NCBI GenBank assembly: GCA_024449915.1
Contig: JAMZAV010000051.1
Span: forward strand, 1,488,001 to 1,552,000
Source: Sweltsa coloradensis
Lineage: Eukaryota > Arthropoda > Insecta > Plecoptera > Chloroperlidae
Reading direction: 5' to 3'
DNA length: 64,000 nucleotides
Below, one piece after another: positions 44,951 to 57,306 of the stretch. The translations under genes and the position numbers were made by a program. The stretch's first letter is position 1. Each line of letters opens with the position of its first letter. The notes beneath the pieces are model-generated. The model was given only the letters and a program-made list of their open reading frames with translations. It was not told where the DNA came from and did not search any database.

Positions 44951-46589
44951 CCCAAAAAGGTGGTCTTTTTTGAAAATCTTTTATTTCATGCTTTTTTGGA
45001 AAGTCTCTATAATCTGTGTACAGAGGGTAAAGCTGCAACAGGTGATACACTGGCTGCTGATTTTATCAGTTAAAAGACATTTTGAAAATGAAAAAGCATG
45101 ATTCGCGAGTTTAGGAGTATGCGCATTTCTATTTGTCGAGGATGTAATTGCGCTTGAAGCTTTAAATTTTAATGGTTGAGTTTTGACATTGTATGTTCCA
45201 GGTTTTTGTGGTTTTTGGTCAAATACAACAGTTTTTATGGATGATCTACAATGCCCAAAAACATCATAAAACCACTCACCAACAGCCCCTTTGAATAGGG
45301 AACCCGTTTAGTGAAACTCACACCTAAACCATAACACTCCCCTTTTTCAAAGGCGTGGACATAGCTACTTTCGAATGTAAACTTATGTAGTTCTCTCAAT
45401 ATATGCCTTGAATCATGTTGTTGTGTTTCCTTGTTTTTTTATTCTTAGCACACCTTAATCCTTCCCCTTTTTAGATTATAAACGTTGCACTAAACCTTTC
45501 TCATTTTGCAGATGACCTAAATTTTTGGAGATAGTCACTTTTCAAGGGTTTTACAGCCTTGCCCATAGTTGGGTCATCTCCTAACCCTTCATGTTCAACT
45601 ATTGGAAGGTTGGTCATGATCCTATTGCTTGTTTTTAATTTTCCCCGTTTTCCTTCAATAACCCGTTAAAAAGAAAAAAATTTTATTTAGACGGTCCATT
45701 GAAGGAAAAATTTTACCGCAAGTGTGACAGCAATAGGGCAATGACCAACACTTCCCCAAAAACCCTTAACCCTTCAGCCCAATTAGTGGACTTAGGTTTT
45801 TTGAAGGCCATTTTCAGGTTGGCTCAACCCTTTAAGGGTTTTGCAGTTGACCTAGTTTTGGCAAGCCATTTTTTTCAAGGCCCTATTTCTAGGTCAGCGC
45901 AAATTAGCGTTGACCTACTTTTTGGGCTACTGTTTTTTCAAAAGGCAAATAATAAAAAATTATAATTTAATTTAAAAAAATAAAATAATATTTAATAAAA
46001 ATAATAAAAAAATTGCTTGGAAAAATAATATTTTTTAACAAAATTAAATAAAATACAAAAAATATTAACGAAAAAAACATGAAAAAAAAGCAAAAAATCA
46101 AAAAAAAAAAAAACCCAAAAAAACTTTTTTTTAAACCCCCCCCCAAAAAAAAAAAAAACAATTTTCCCCGCAAACAACAAAAAACCAAAGGTCCCACTCC
46201 CAAACTTTTTATTGTGATTGAAAAGTACAGGTTCAATCACAAAAAAGTTCAAAAAAGGAACCTTGTGAACCTATCAGCCCCTCCAAAATAAATGTTTTAG
46301 TGAGCAAAAAAGAGAAAAAAGAGTGGAAACCCCAGCCAACACCTTGCCCCCGGGGCGAGCAGCCTTAGAAAAATACACTAGGTCACTCCAGGAGTTAATG
46401 GCCATCATTGCTCCATTGTATGAAATTTGAAAACCCCAAAATACTTCTGTGCTTGTAAAAAAAACCGTACACTTTCCCCAATTCTTTGGGAAAATTCTTT
46501 TTTTTATTTATGTCTATCCCCCTTTAGAATTCAGATATACGAATTTTTTTACAAATTAAAATTTGGGGTGCATTTTTAAAATTTAAAAA

Positions 46590-46670
46590 AAAAAATTTGT
46601 ATTTTTGAGTTACCTATCCACACTCAGTCAAAAAATGATTTTTAGTGGGGGGGGGGTGGGGGGGACATTA
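46590..46670 (-). mobile_element. S1 SINE tail fragment
   Basis: TTTTTGAGTTACCTATCCACACTC followed by ATGATTTTTAGTGGGG corresponds to the S1 3' tail (TTTAGAGTCTACCCACTC ... GATTTTCAGTGGGG). The rest of the element is absent. A similar fragment, AAGAGTCCACCCACTCAGAT, lies at about 48325-48365. Confidence 0.45.
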
Positions 46671-47060
46671 AATTCAATTTGTTCATCCCCATGATTTTTT
46701 AAAAAAAATGATGTTAACAAGTAAAATGGACAACAGTAAAAAAAACTTCCCAAAATTTAAAATAAAATCAAATGTTTTTCCCCAAAAGGGTTTTAAAGTA
46801 AATTTTAAAAAACCCAAACCAAAGAGATTTTTACCGCTATTGCAGACTGGCGTCCCCCCCCCCCCCCCCCCAAATCCAAATTGAAAAAAAATGTATCGCC
46901 CCCGATGCCCCCCCCCCCCCCCCCCCCGAGTCAACAAGCACAGAAAAGTGGTTTTAAAGGGGTTGCCAAAGAGCTCAATTTTGCTCGGTTTAAAGCGACA
47001 GACCCCCGCCAACATTATGTTATGTGGTTTTGAGAGAACTATAGCCTGCATGTAAAAAGA

Positions 47061-47236
47061 TTGTAATGGTAAGTAAGTTTTTAGATAGACATTTAATTAA
47101 TTAAACACATAATCAAAATACAACCCGTAACGATTATTATATTTGAATATTTTGTAATGGTAAGTAAGTTTTTAGATAGACATTTAATTAATTAAACACA
47201 TAATCAAAATACAACCCGTAACGATTATTATATTTT
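47061..47236. repeat. Perfect ~85-bp direct duplication, period 91
   Basis: TTGTAATGGTAAGTAAGTTT through CCGTAACGATTATTATATTT occurs at 47061-47145 and again, identical, at 47152-47236. It sits at the boundary between smeared sequence and the cleaner DNA that follows. Confidence 0.9.
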
Positions 47237-47723
47237 TAAAATTTTTTGTGCATCATTAATTTTTACAAAACCCCATTACTGTTACAATCGTTTTTAGATA
47301 ATATTTTTTTTCCCCCGTTTCCCAGTACACTAAAACCTGTAATGCGGGTCTACCACCCTAAAATTTCCTGGGTTTTTTGTGTCGCAAATTTTAAGTTTTC
47401 ACAACGTCGGGCCCCAACATAGGTCTGTTTAATTTTTTAGTTATAGTTATAAAGCAAAAAAGGTTCTCCATAAATTGGGGATGGTACAACAAATGGCTTA
47501 CAGATAAATTTAAAGTTTAAACTGTGATATGAATAGTACATTCTTTAAAGCAGTGTTGTCTGTAAGCAATGCCTATGTATCATAACACATTTGTAACATT
47601 TGATCGATTTGCAGTTTTCAAGATACCTCTATTTATTTCTGAATCTATGTTGGCGATAGAAAACTATCCCCAGTTCAAGTGACTTCAGTTAAGGTTGAGG
47701 TTGAGGGTGAAGCCCAAGTATTA

Positions 47724-48044
47724 TCAAGTCAACCTCTTAGTAAACATAACAGAGACTGATTTTTTATTTGTGAAAAGATAATCGAGTGTCCAAGTAGGCC
47801 TAGGCCTAAAGAGAACAAGGTTTCTTGATTTTTTATTAGTGGACATTAAAATTGCTGTGGTAAAATTAGAATTATGCCAAAAGGAGAGTAAAAGTGGGCT
47901 CAACTTGATTAGTACCGTACTGAGTAACAACTTCTCTATTAAATATATCTTCTGCTGAAATGCCTGCAATTGGCAAACTATGTCATCATGACCGGTCTCG
48001 GGTCTAACAGTAAAGACTGTTTCTAGTTCTCTCAGCATATTATA
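47724..48044 (-). CDS. Doubtful exon-like ORF, unknown protein
   Basis: A minus-strand frame begins just after a T-rich tract plus AG (acceptor-like, 48045-48060) and reads YNMLRELETVFTVRPETGHD, then continues with CQLQAFQQ. Its composition resembles real protein more than neighbouring frames do. After about 45 residues it becomes low in character, with no convincing splice donor. I recognise no family. Confidence 0.2.
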   Translation of the reverse strand, partial: YNMLRELETVFTVRPETGHDDIVCQLQAFQQKIYLIEKLLLSTVLIKLSPLLLSFWHNSNFTTAILMSTNKKSRNLVLFRPRPTWTLDYLFTNKKSVSVMFTKRLT

Positions 48045-48399
48045 CTAAAAAGAATATGTAAGATGAGCTACGATCTGTGCTAAATTCAATATTGGAACCT
48101 TCCAGTTTTTATTTTGATTATTTTACGTTTATCCTATTCAGTGAGTCATAAAAACTGTACAACACTGCTTTGAAAGAATGCGTACCATTTTTTAAATTAA
48201 AAAACCATCTTTAAATCGGTTTTTCTTTGGCAAAACAGGACAGTATGGTGTAGAAAAATAATTCACAAAAATGCTTTTGTAAAACGTAGTAATTAATAAA
48301 TAAAAATAAAAGTACATATACATAAGAGTCCACCCACTCAGATGTATGTTAAGTGATTTTAAATGAGGACGTTATTACAGTCCTATATTTCTTATATGT

Positions 48400-51300
48400 T
48401 CTTTATTATTGGCTCCAAAGTTAACTTTTAGTTTACGTACTTGTGTGTATCAAAATATTATTATAGCTACAGTACTTAAATCTAAGGAAGATAAAGAACT
48501 TGCTGAAGCCAGGATTTGTATAGGCTTAGCCTAGTTATATTCATGTTAAAAAATTATTTTTATACAAAGTGTATTTTATAGATCCAACAACGATTTGGGA
48601 GACACACATTTTGTTCCAACTGTGTACACTTGAAGCCCACAGTAGTGTCTGTTCCACACTTGTTTGCCAAAAACTGAACCTTTTTCAAAGACTTTACCCA
48701 AGGAATACAATATACTATAGCCTAATTCTTGATATATTCTATAAAACCAGGTTACCTATATCGAGTTTAGTATTGTTGTAGCCAAATGAACAGGGAACAG
48801 ACCTATTGTTGATTGCAAGAAGGTCAGTGGTACATGATAAAAATAACTAGAGAGCTTCCTTAGAGAACCCTGCATACAACCCGGGGGCACGTGCAAAACC
48901 CCCCGGGGTCAGTAAACCTGGGTTTTTGCAACGAGAAAATGGTTCTAAAGCCAGATTTTGAAAAAACAGAAAAGTGTTTTTGAAGGGCCCACTACATTTC
49001 GGTTGCCAGGTAGGGATTAAAAGCCCCCCCTTTGGGAAAATGGAGAGATTTTTTTTTAAATATTAACATAAAAGCAAATTTTGTAAAAGGTTTTGATTTT
49101 AACTGAGCTGCAACTTGTAAACAGTAAACCAGTTTTAATACAAACAGGAGCAAATGAGCATGCAGAAAAGTTAGAACGATGGTTTTTACATATTATATAA
49201 TTAATAATGTAGATCTTCGCCGCTTCAACGCCCGGGTATTGTATTGGGGCGCGGCGATGCCTCTACCTAGGCCTGCCGTCTACGAACGTATGTAAAGCTA
49301 AACAAACTACATGAAAAATAAAGCTGGCGTCCCTTAGGGGCATTTGCCCCTAAACGTGAAAACGAGTTTTTAAAAATAATTTTAAAAAGGGTTTTCTTTT
49401 GTTCTTTTAAAACCCAAGGAAATAACTTGTAAAAAACCAAATTGTTGACAAGTCCCCAAATAATCTTCTTCCCCCTCCGAGCTTTATTTGATCCAGTCTT
49501 ACGTTTTTATATATGCAGATTATTTTGTTTGGCGTTTACGGAGAAGAAACTGGGGCTGTTCACGTTTTTTTTTATGAGGTCGGTTTGGGGGTAAAGTGTA
49601 GGCCAGGGCCCAGTTTGTTCGGTTTTCGAAAATAAGGGGTGGGTGGGGAGCGGCGTAGTTGCAACCCGGGCACTGGCACACTTCAAGGCATTCCTAGAGA
49701 TCGTTTGGCCAACACCGACATTAATAAATATCGCGTTTGATCAAGTTGGAAAGAAAATATCCCGGGCCTACAATGTTATTTTATTTTTATTTTACATTTA
49801 TTTTACAACTGCATTCAAAATAAATCTACAATTTACTAGAATAGGTGATGTGATGGATTGAATCATAAACAAAGCAATTACGAAACTCGATGCCTTGGTT
49901 ATCTCCGCCCCGTCTCGACAAGTACGCAAGGTTGGGTAGACCCGGCCCGGGTATAGCCACATTCCTGCCCCACACAAAATATGTCTGCGACAACTGGATA
50001 AAAACTGGACACTACTTGAACGTACAAAGTTGATTTTATATTCCTGCGTATTGAACTAACAATCTATATTAGGGCCTATTACCATCAACGGGATAGAAAA
50101 TGAGTTTATACGGAATTTGACAAATGCCGAGTTCGAAATACTGAGGGTTTACTGTTGTATTGCACATGACTTAAAACTAAATACAGATTGAAAACCTCAT
50201 AAGGATTCAACATGCCATCCATCTTTTGCTGAGCAGAGGCCTATTTATTTAAGAAACCATTAAAATATTTAAATTTGTATTTTAAAACAAGGTTCTTAAA
50301 TTGGATGTAGGCCTAATCCAACAATATAGTAGACTACTGTCATTGAGCAACTTCAAAATTTAAATTTAAAATCAATGATTTTATATATAATTTTCTCAGT
50401 AATCATAGATAAAAAATCCCCAAACTCAGCGATAAGCAATTTTAATTTATGGTGGGGTTTATTCCGTGCGGGACAACCCATCTATGCATTCCACTCGCAA
50501 GTACGAGATTGAAAGACTGATTCTTATTTGAAAATACATAGGTTCTAGGCTTTCAGGTGCCCAAAACACCTGGTTATGCTGTTTTTGTTTGGTACTTTCA
50601 AACGCAAGGATCTGCGTTCGTCACTCACAAGTTTATGGATGGATTACAAAATAAAATACACTAGCCAACAGTAGACACCTTTTCATGTCACTGAAAAAGA
50701 AAGTATGACCCACAATGAATCAGCCCACACTAATCACCAAGAAAGACTTTCTGTACCAATGTTAAAAAACGAGGTGACACGGGGAAAAGTAGGCCCACAA
50801 AAGATGTCAAATGCAACAATGTTAAGTGAGCAAATATGGACAGCTTAGAACCATGTCATTTAAATTTTCTTTCAAAAATGCTTATGTAGGCCTAACCTAT
50901 TGCAATGATTTAGTAATCCATCCAATAACGGGGAAATACAAGGCTACGGGTGGCTCAGAGAAAACAACATGGAAACAAGTTCTGCACCAGAGTAACTCCT
51001 ACGGTACCCACTATTCTAGCAGGTCATTACTTTAGTCATCTCATGTACACCCTGAGTCGGGACTAAATCAAGAATAATCTTTTACCGACACCACCAACAA
51101 ACACTCGTCAAATTTCATATTTGTATTAAGGGGTATTCACCCGCTAAACTCAAAAAATATATTTCATTCAGGCTAACTAGGCCCTAGTTATGAAATTGAA
51201 AATTAAAGAACAATTTTTGGGTGCCCGGACTCCCCAAAAAAAAAGTCAAACTTTTTATTTTTGAGTAGTCCCCCCTCGGCAAAAAACTTTCCCGATAATA

Positions 51301-52500
51301 AAATGGGGGGATCTTTATGCCCCGTGACTTGGGAGGTTTTTTATCCAAAAAAAAAATTGCTCATTTTTGATTTTCTCGGGACCTTTTTGGAAATTTTTAT
51401 AGGCCCACTATTTGTTTGTAATTTTTGGGAAGTGTTTCGTAAATTCCAATTAGGCTACCAAGAAGGATTTTGATTTTGGAATGCATATTTTTTGCGTGTT
51501 CGAGTGTATTTTTGTGCACAGTTACAACACACAATGTTATAAAGGGGCCATTTTAAATTGGTACAATGCTCTAATATCAATGTGGAACAAAATATTAATA
51601 CAGCTACTAGTTCAAAACCACATTATAACCTACTAGGCCTACTAAATTTCAGATTGGATTTTGAAATTTAAACTAGGTATTCAAAACCGGTATGTCACAA
51701 TATAAAGAAACTTCATCAACAGACTTACTTTTTAAACAACTTTATGACAAAGTAAGCAGGTAACAAATTATAAATTCATTATATTTTGACTACTGACTGG
51801 CCAGAGCCGAGAGAAGGCGATTTTTAAAAACCTATTCACACAAGTGGAAAAACGGGAAAAGTGATTCACGTAGGCCTACGTAAAATTGATGCGGAAAGCA
51901 GGAAATACGGGAGAGTTGGCAACCCTACCGATACCAACCTCTTCAATTTTAGCTCCAGGACTAGGCCCAACCTGCATGTAAAAAATGACGATAAACTTCC
52001 TAGGTCTATTCTCTGCGTGGTGTCGGTAGTAGGTATAAATTAGATTTGACAATCCAATTACGTACTGGCCCTGACCTATACTTTCCTAACTAATGAATTT
52101 TTCAACTTATTATGTAATGTTCCCCCAAAATAATTTCACTTAACTCAAATTGTTGTTTTTGAGATATACCTAATGATTTAATTCTGGGAAAATCGCGCAA
52201 GGGGTACGGCAATGGGGTAGGAGGCATACTCATAACACTGCCACAAGACGGCGGCCTGAACGAAGGACATTATACATCAAAAGAAAAAGCCGCCAAGTCC
52301 AACAGATAGGAGAAAGCGCATGATTACATTGGTCCCACCTTTTTAACTTGATATTTTAAAATATTATCGAGACATATATTCACATAAATACAGGAGGCCT
52401 TATTACTAATTAGGCTAATTTAAGTAATCTTAGCCTATTAGAGGCCAAAAACCTAAAACCAGTATAAAGTAACTTGGGTCTATATTTTATATGTGCTTTG
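48400..52500. other. No gene recognised; patches of smeared sequence
   Basis: AT-rich DNA with frequent TAGGCCTA-type motifs (for example 50310, 50886, 51866). Short smeared patches occur at 48870-49080, 49330-49650 and 51180-51480. Open frames have no recognised domains. Confidence 0.4.
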
Positions 52501-53018
52501 CAGTGGCGGAACTTCGTTTCATGCGCCCGCAAACTTTCTATGGGGGCCCCCCTAACAGATACACACAAACATAGGCTCAGTGTTATATTCAGGCTTATCA
52601 TCCAAGGGGGGGGGGGGGGAGATATATAATATCCCGAGGGTATTATATAAGAACCAGTTATGGAAGGTTTGGGGAACAATAGCGCCGCAGGCAAAAAATT
52701 TGAAAATCAGGATTTTAGAGTGCGTTTGGTGCGTTTTAGGAAAAAGTTGTCGGCTGAATGCAATAGCAAAATAATGTAGTTTTTGTGTGTAGGGGCTATG
52801 TGTTGTGTGCGCTTAAAGTTCCTTAATATCCGCTAGATTTCACCTTCAAACCGCTAGATTCACAAAACGGTCATTTTAGCAACGAAAACAAATACAATAT
52901 TTTCCAAACGGGGTGAAATACTGTGTTTTTTAACTAAGTTTTTTTTTTAACGGGGCCCCTAAACGGGCCTGGACCCGCCCGCAGTTGCGGGCCCTGCGGG
53001 CACCTAGTTCCGCCACTG
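52501..53018. mobile_element. hAT-type MITE, CAGTGGCGGAACT ends, 8-bp TSD
   Basis: A 518-bp element with perfect 13-base terminal inverted repeats CAGTGGCGGAACT. The flanking 8-bp duplication is GTGCTTTG at 52493-52500 and GCGCTTTG at 53019-53026 (one mismatch). G-rich and C-rich subtermini flank an AT-rich core with GAGTGCGTTTGGTGCGTTTT. No transposase is present. Termini and duplication length fit hAT. Confidence 0.88.
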
Positions 53019-53026
53019 GCGCTTTG

Positions 53027-55179
53027 GAAGAATCATTTTACTGTACTATTTTATCCCTACGGTAACAGTTCATTGTAAATAACGAGAGAAAAACTTTCTA
53101 AAAATAGCCTAGAGCCTACTTTACCTATTTTAGGGGTTTTTCATTTTTTTTTTTATGTTTAACTATCACATCATGGTACTGGTAGGCCTACTCCAAATTG
53201 TCAGTAGTCTACCTATTACTGGTACAATCCATTTAGGCCTCACCTACCTACGGGAACTAGTACTATATATTATGTGTATAGGGTACTAACCAGCTTGATT
53301 CCCTTGATAGACAATTAAATCTTGCATTCTCTGTGCCCTTTCCAATCCTTTTTGTTTCCATGTTGTTTTACTAAGGGCAAGGAAAATCTCTAAGAGCAGC
53401 TGTGATTAAGTATCATGTACCAAACTGACATCCACCACCTCCACTACCAGGAGACACTAGGCTTCACATCACAGTTCACTCTATTGAGTATTACGGACAC
53501 ATTCAGCTCGCTGCCATTTAGTCTATTAGTATTAACCATGGCAAATAATATAAAATCGTGTTAAGATCTTAGCACTGGAGAAACTAAAGCACCCGGTTTA
53601 AACAACCATAACACAATGTGTTTAGCAGTCTTAGATAGGCCCAATATTATTATCAATAAACATTGATTTATCATAGATCAATACAATAGGTACATAAAAT
53701 GTTGATAATTATACAGGCAAACTGTGGTGTGAGCTAGTGTACTACGTACGTATGTAGGTACAAACATGCTGGTGCTTCTTCATGACTACTAACTCAACAA
53801 TATCATAACTCCCTGGCTTACAACTGTGCAAGTGTTACCACTTAACAGGCTACCAGAAACAAGAAACAAGTCTGTTTTGAGTTAAAATAAGAAGCGATGA
53901 TTGACAGGTGATCTCGCACTCCGGCATTCATTACTTCGTACCTAGCTTTTCAACAGACTTTACACCGTACCGGTACGCCAAAGAATGATATAGTCGAGTA
54001 TGTATGCAGTCGAGCACCGTACCAAACATGAGGGACAAAACTCTTAAGAGGGGGGGATAGAGGGATTAGGAGTAATTCAATTGTTCCAAGAACTGACTTA
54101 CAAATAATAATATCAATCAATAATTGTGCGACACGAGCGTTGGCGGCTGAAATCAAGACGTTCAAGAAGATTTTTGAAGTTGCCAAAGTTGAAGAATAAC
54201 TTGAGAGCTGTGACATAATATGTCCACTTTTGTTCACTATGTTCACTTGTGTTCATTGTGCTCACTTTTAACTTATTCACTTGTGTTCACTTAGGTTCCC
54301 TTATATTCACTTCTGTTAACTTGTGTTCATTTTTAACTTTGCTTGTGGAGCTGCCTCGATGATCATAGGTGCTACTCACTCCTGAAATAAATAACACTGT
54401 GAGTAACAATTAAATAGAAAAGAACAGTAGGCCCTACGTATAGGTAGACCCTCATTACCAGTGAACAGAGACGGTGAAATTAGGCGTCATGTTAACAAAA
54501 AAAGCAATAAAAATGCGTACGGTACATTAGATATTTTAATGGATAGACCCTGAAACATGGGCTACCTTGATGCTAGGATACAGGGGAGCATAGGAAACCT
54601 CAATTTATAACACAATTCTTGATAATAGAAGTATGACAAAGACGTGAGGTGAGATGTACAATAGCTAGAGACAACAACTACTGAACCAACGTTTGCAGCT
54701 GGACATTCCACGGTCAGGTTTGTATTCATGGTTTTCCCAAGTTCCTTCCCCAGTATAGTTGCCTCGACTGCCGATTCCCCTACCACGCCTGTCTCTACTA
54801 CTGTTTACACACAAGTGCAACAGATCAGTGAAAAGTATTCCATAGTAAGTTGGTCTGGCGAGACCCCTACCTAGTAATGTAAAATTTTGAGAAAACTATA
54901 GACTTAGTTATATTTCATAAAACATTTGAAATAGGTATTTAAAAAAAAAAATGAAATATAGGCCTACTGGGTTCGAATCCCAGATTCCCAGTCGGGTCAA
55001 ACTTTTACGACAATTGCTATAAATCAACAACTATATGTCCTTAAAGTGGGCGTATACTTAAAAACCACATACCAAATGAAATATATTAGGCCTAGTCTAT
55101 TTATAAATATATACAAATAAAATAAACTAATAGGCCTATGTTGTGTACAGTGTAGGCCTATCACATTGAAATGACTAAC
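53027..55179. other. No gene recognised; degenerate GTTCACTT minisatellite
   Basis: Mostly AT-rich DNA. At 54225-54345 a degenerate 10-11-base motif (TGTGTTCACTT and variants) repeats about ten times. A lone B-box-like TGGGTTCGAATCCCAGATTCCC lies at about 54969, perhaps a remnant tRNA-like repeat. TAGGCCTA motifs are common. Confidence 0.4.
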
Positions 55180-55181
55180 TA

Positions 55182-56123
55182 GGGGAGAGGGGGGCACATG
55201 TAAACACCTTTTTTCAGTCAGTCAAAACTTCTGTCTGAAACACATTTTTTAATTCAAATTGTGAAAATCAGTTAACTTAAACATTTCTCTTACTAAATGT
55301 ATCCCCAAAAGAATTTAAGAAGTTATACTTATTTAGTTTTACAATAAAATACGATAAATTGTATTCGTTTACAAGTGCCCCAGGGCGGGGCACATGTAAA
55401 CCGCACATGGGCACATGTAAACAAGCTGTGCTGATGTCAATTGTATAACCTTTTTGAATGACAATTAAGTTTGTTTCATTTAATAAGAGATGCATTAACT
55501 TTACTTAATGTTATAATCACTCAAAGCTACTGGAAATGAATAATTAAACGCTGCTCGAGCAGTGCCACTGACTAGGGTGGGTTCAGGTTTTATCTTGGTT
55601 AGGTCCCTATTGCTTTGAAAGAACCCTTCTGCCTAGGCCTTGTCCTTAATCTCTAGTAGTCTACACCTATTGCTAATAAGTAATAATAGTTATGGTTACT
55701 TTAAAAATGCATAGCACGTGTTTACATGTGCCCTCCACATGGCTGTTTACATGTGCCCCCAACCTCATTTTTTTCAAAATCAAGATTTTATCAAATATGA
55801 TTTATTTAGATTTTGCAGCCAAGTTGTGCATAATGTAGCTAGATAGTGAATGAACTTATTTTATCAAGTTTCAACCCGAATGTTTGATTATTATAGATAA
55901 TATTAAGAATAAAGCATTAGTTGAAATATTTACTTGTTGAACCCAAAAATAGAAAATGGTGGATGCTGCAGAGTAGAGTCATTAGAATCACCTGAAACTT
56001 ACGAGGCAGTGGTAGTGCAGTACCAACAACACTTCAGATTTTTGCAGATTTTTTAACCATTCAAATGCCTTTTATTTGGCTTGTTTACATGTGCCCTTTG
56101 TTTACATGTACCCCCCTCACCTC
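55182..56123. mobile_element. TA-flanked DNA transposon with repeated CACATGTAAAC motifs
   Basis: A 942-bp element. The left terminus is GGGGAGAGGGGGGCACATG and the complement of the right terminus is GAGGTGAGGGGGGTACATG, both continuing TAAACA. TA lies on each side (55180-55181 and 56124-56125). The motif CACATGTAAAC occurs three times in forward orientation in the left half (about 55194, 55391, 55412) and four times reversed in the right half (about 55719, 55745, 56083, 56099, the last with one change). This symmetrical arrangement suggests repeated transposase-binding sites. No transposase frame was found. Confidence 0.75.
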
Positions 56124-56399
56124 TACATATGGGATTAATGGTTCGAGTGGATTGTTAGTGAGTTTAAAGAGTAGGATTGGTAGGCTGCCACTCTGGAAAT
56201 ATAGGCCCTATACTAATGTAATGTTTGACAAACAGACTTACACAAAAATGGTGAACATGATCCTTGTTCGGAGTGATGACAGCACCGACGCCGTGAAGGG
56301 AGACGACTTGTCGATTGTGGGTTCCTGCAAGCAAGAGTTACAATAGAGGTACTATTGGGTTTACTACTCGCATAGGCCTAGCCTAGATGCATGCGGCAG

Positions 56400-56560
56400 C
56401 TTAAGGCCGGTGCACATAACTTCCTAAGGTTTAAGGTTTATGGTTTAACAAAATTGAAACATGCCCAAAGCGTTATTGCGTTCACATGATTTCCTAGGGT
56501 TTAAGGTCTAGGGTCTAAGGTTTAACAAGATAAAAATATTTCATCTCGCTAACTCTTAAG
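56400..56560. repeat. Degenerate TTTAAGGT-type repeat
   Basis: TTCCTAAGGTTTAAGGTTTATGG (about 56421) and a second block with TTCCTAGGGTTTAAGGTC and CTAGGGTCTAAGGTTTAAC (about 56490-56525) repeat a 7-9-base unit. The blocks are about 70 bases apart and each follows a CACATAA/CACATGA sequence, so they may be copies of one longer unit. Confidence 0.5.
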
Positions 56561-56936
56561 ACACTAAACAGTAAACCCAGCCAATGAGAAGCGAGGGGGG
56601 AAAGGGGGGGGGGGTGGAACTTTAGGAGCGTTTGAATCAGGAATAGCATAGAGAGTCTTGGGCATGAATTTTGGTAAATATCTTTCACATAGGCCTAGAT
56701 GTAGCAGTCTTGTCAGGACACTTAGACCCTATTCTATAACGGTGTGGTAGGCCCTAGTTGTCGTTTCGTGTATGTTAAAACAGCGATTCTATACCGCCTA
56801 ACAATAACTAAAGGTTTCGCAAGCACAGGGATTTGGATAAACTTCCAAGCAGTGAGCCGCCGTAGCCGCGAGAAAATTTGCCAGAGGCCTAAAATGCGTA
56901 AAAATAAAACATGGCACAATAGGTGATGTGATCCCC

Positions 56937-56955
56937 CTCCTGTATCCGCCACTGA
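56937..56955 (-). mobile_element. hAT-type terminus (single end)
   Basis: The complement reads CAGTGGCGGATACAGGAGG, a hAT-type MITE terminus related to those at 8035, 24940 and 52501. The other end was not found to the left, so the extent of the element is unknown. Confidence 0.4.
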
Positions 56956-57306
56956 TTTTATTGAATCATTTTGCCTCACTACAATTGAAAAAATATTAAA
57001 ATGTAAATTCTCTTTTCTGTTTAGTGTTTACTGTTTAGGCATGCACAGGAAAGGGAAAGGGCTAGCCCTACCATTATTGTACGTATTATGTATTGTGCTT
57101 TTATTTGTGCATATTGTAAATATTCATTATGTAGAAAGCATTTAATATGGATGACAAACCATTATGTAGCCTATAACTGACTTGCCAGTGCTATTCTTAT
57201 ATTATTTATATGCTACGTAAAATGCATATAATAATATATGTATCTTGTTTTTAATTTGGTCTAATTATCTACATGAATTATGTACATATCTATGACAATA
57301 CCAATT

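Larger units (their letters stand above)
34880..47050. other. Region of degraded, homopolymer-biased sequence
   Basis: Known repeat families appear here with a consistent kind of damage: isolated bases are lost or changed to match a neighbour, and runs of A, T, G or C are lengthened. The S1 copy at 35325 and the tRNA-like array at 41.7 kb show this clearly against clean copies elsewhere in the window. I read this as poor base-calling rather than evolution. Open frames in this stretch should be distrusted. Parts without a named feature (35760-36510, 36865-38085, 40385-41675, 44960-46590) hold nothing I can identify. Confidence 0.7.
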
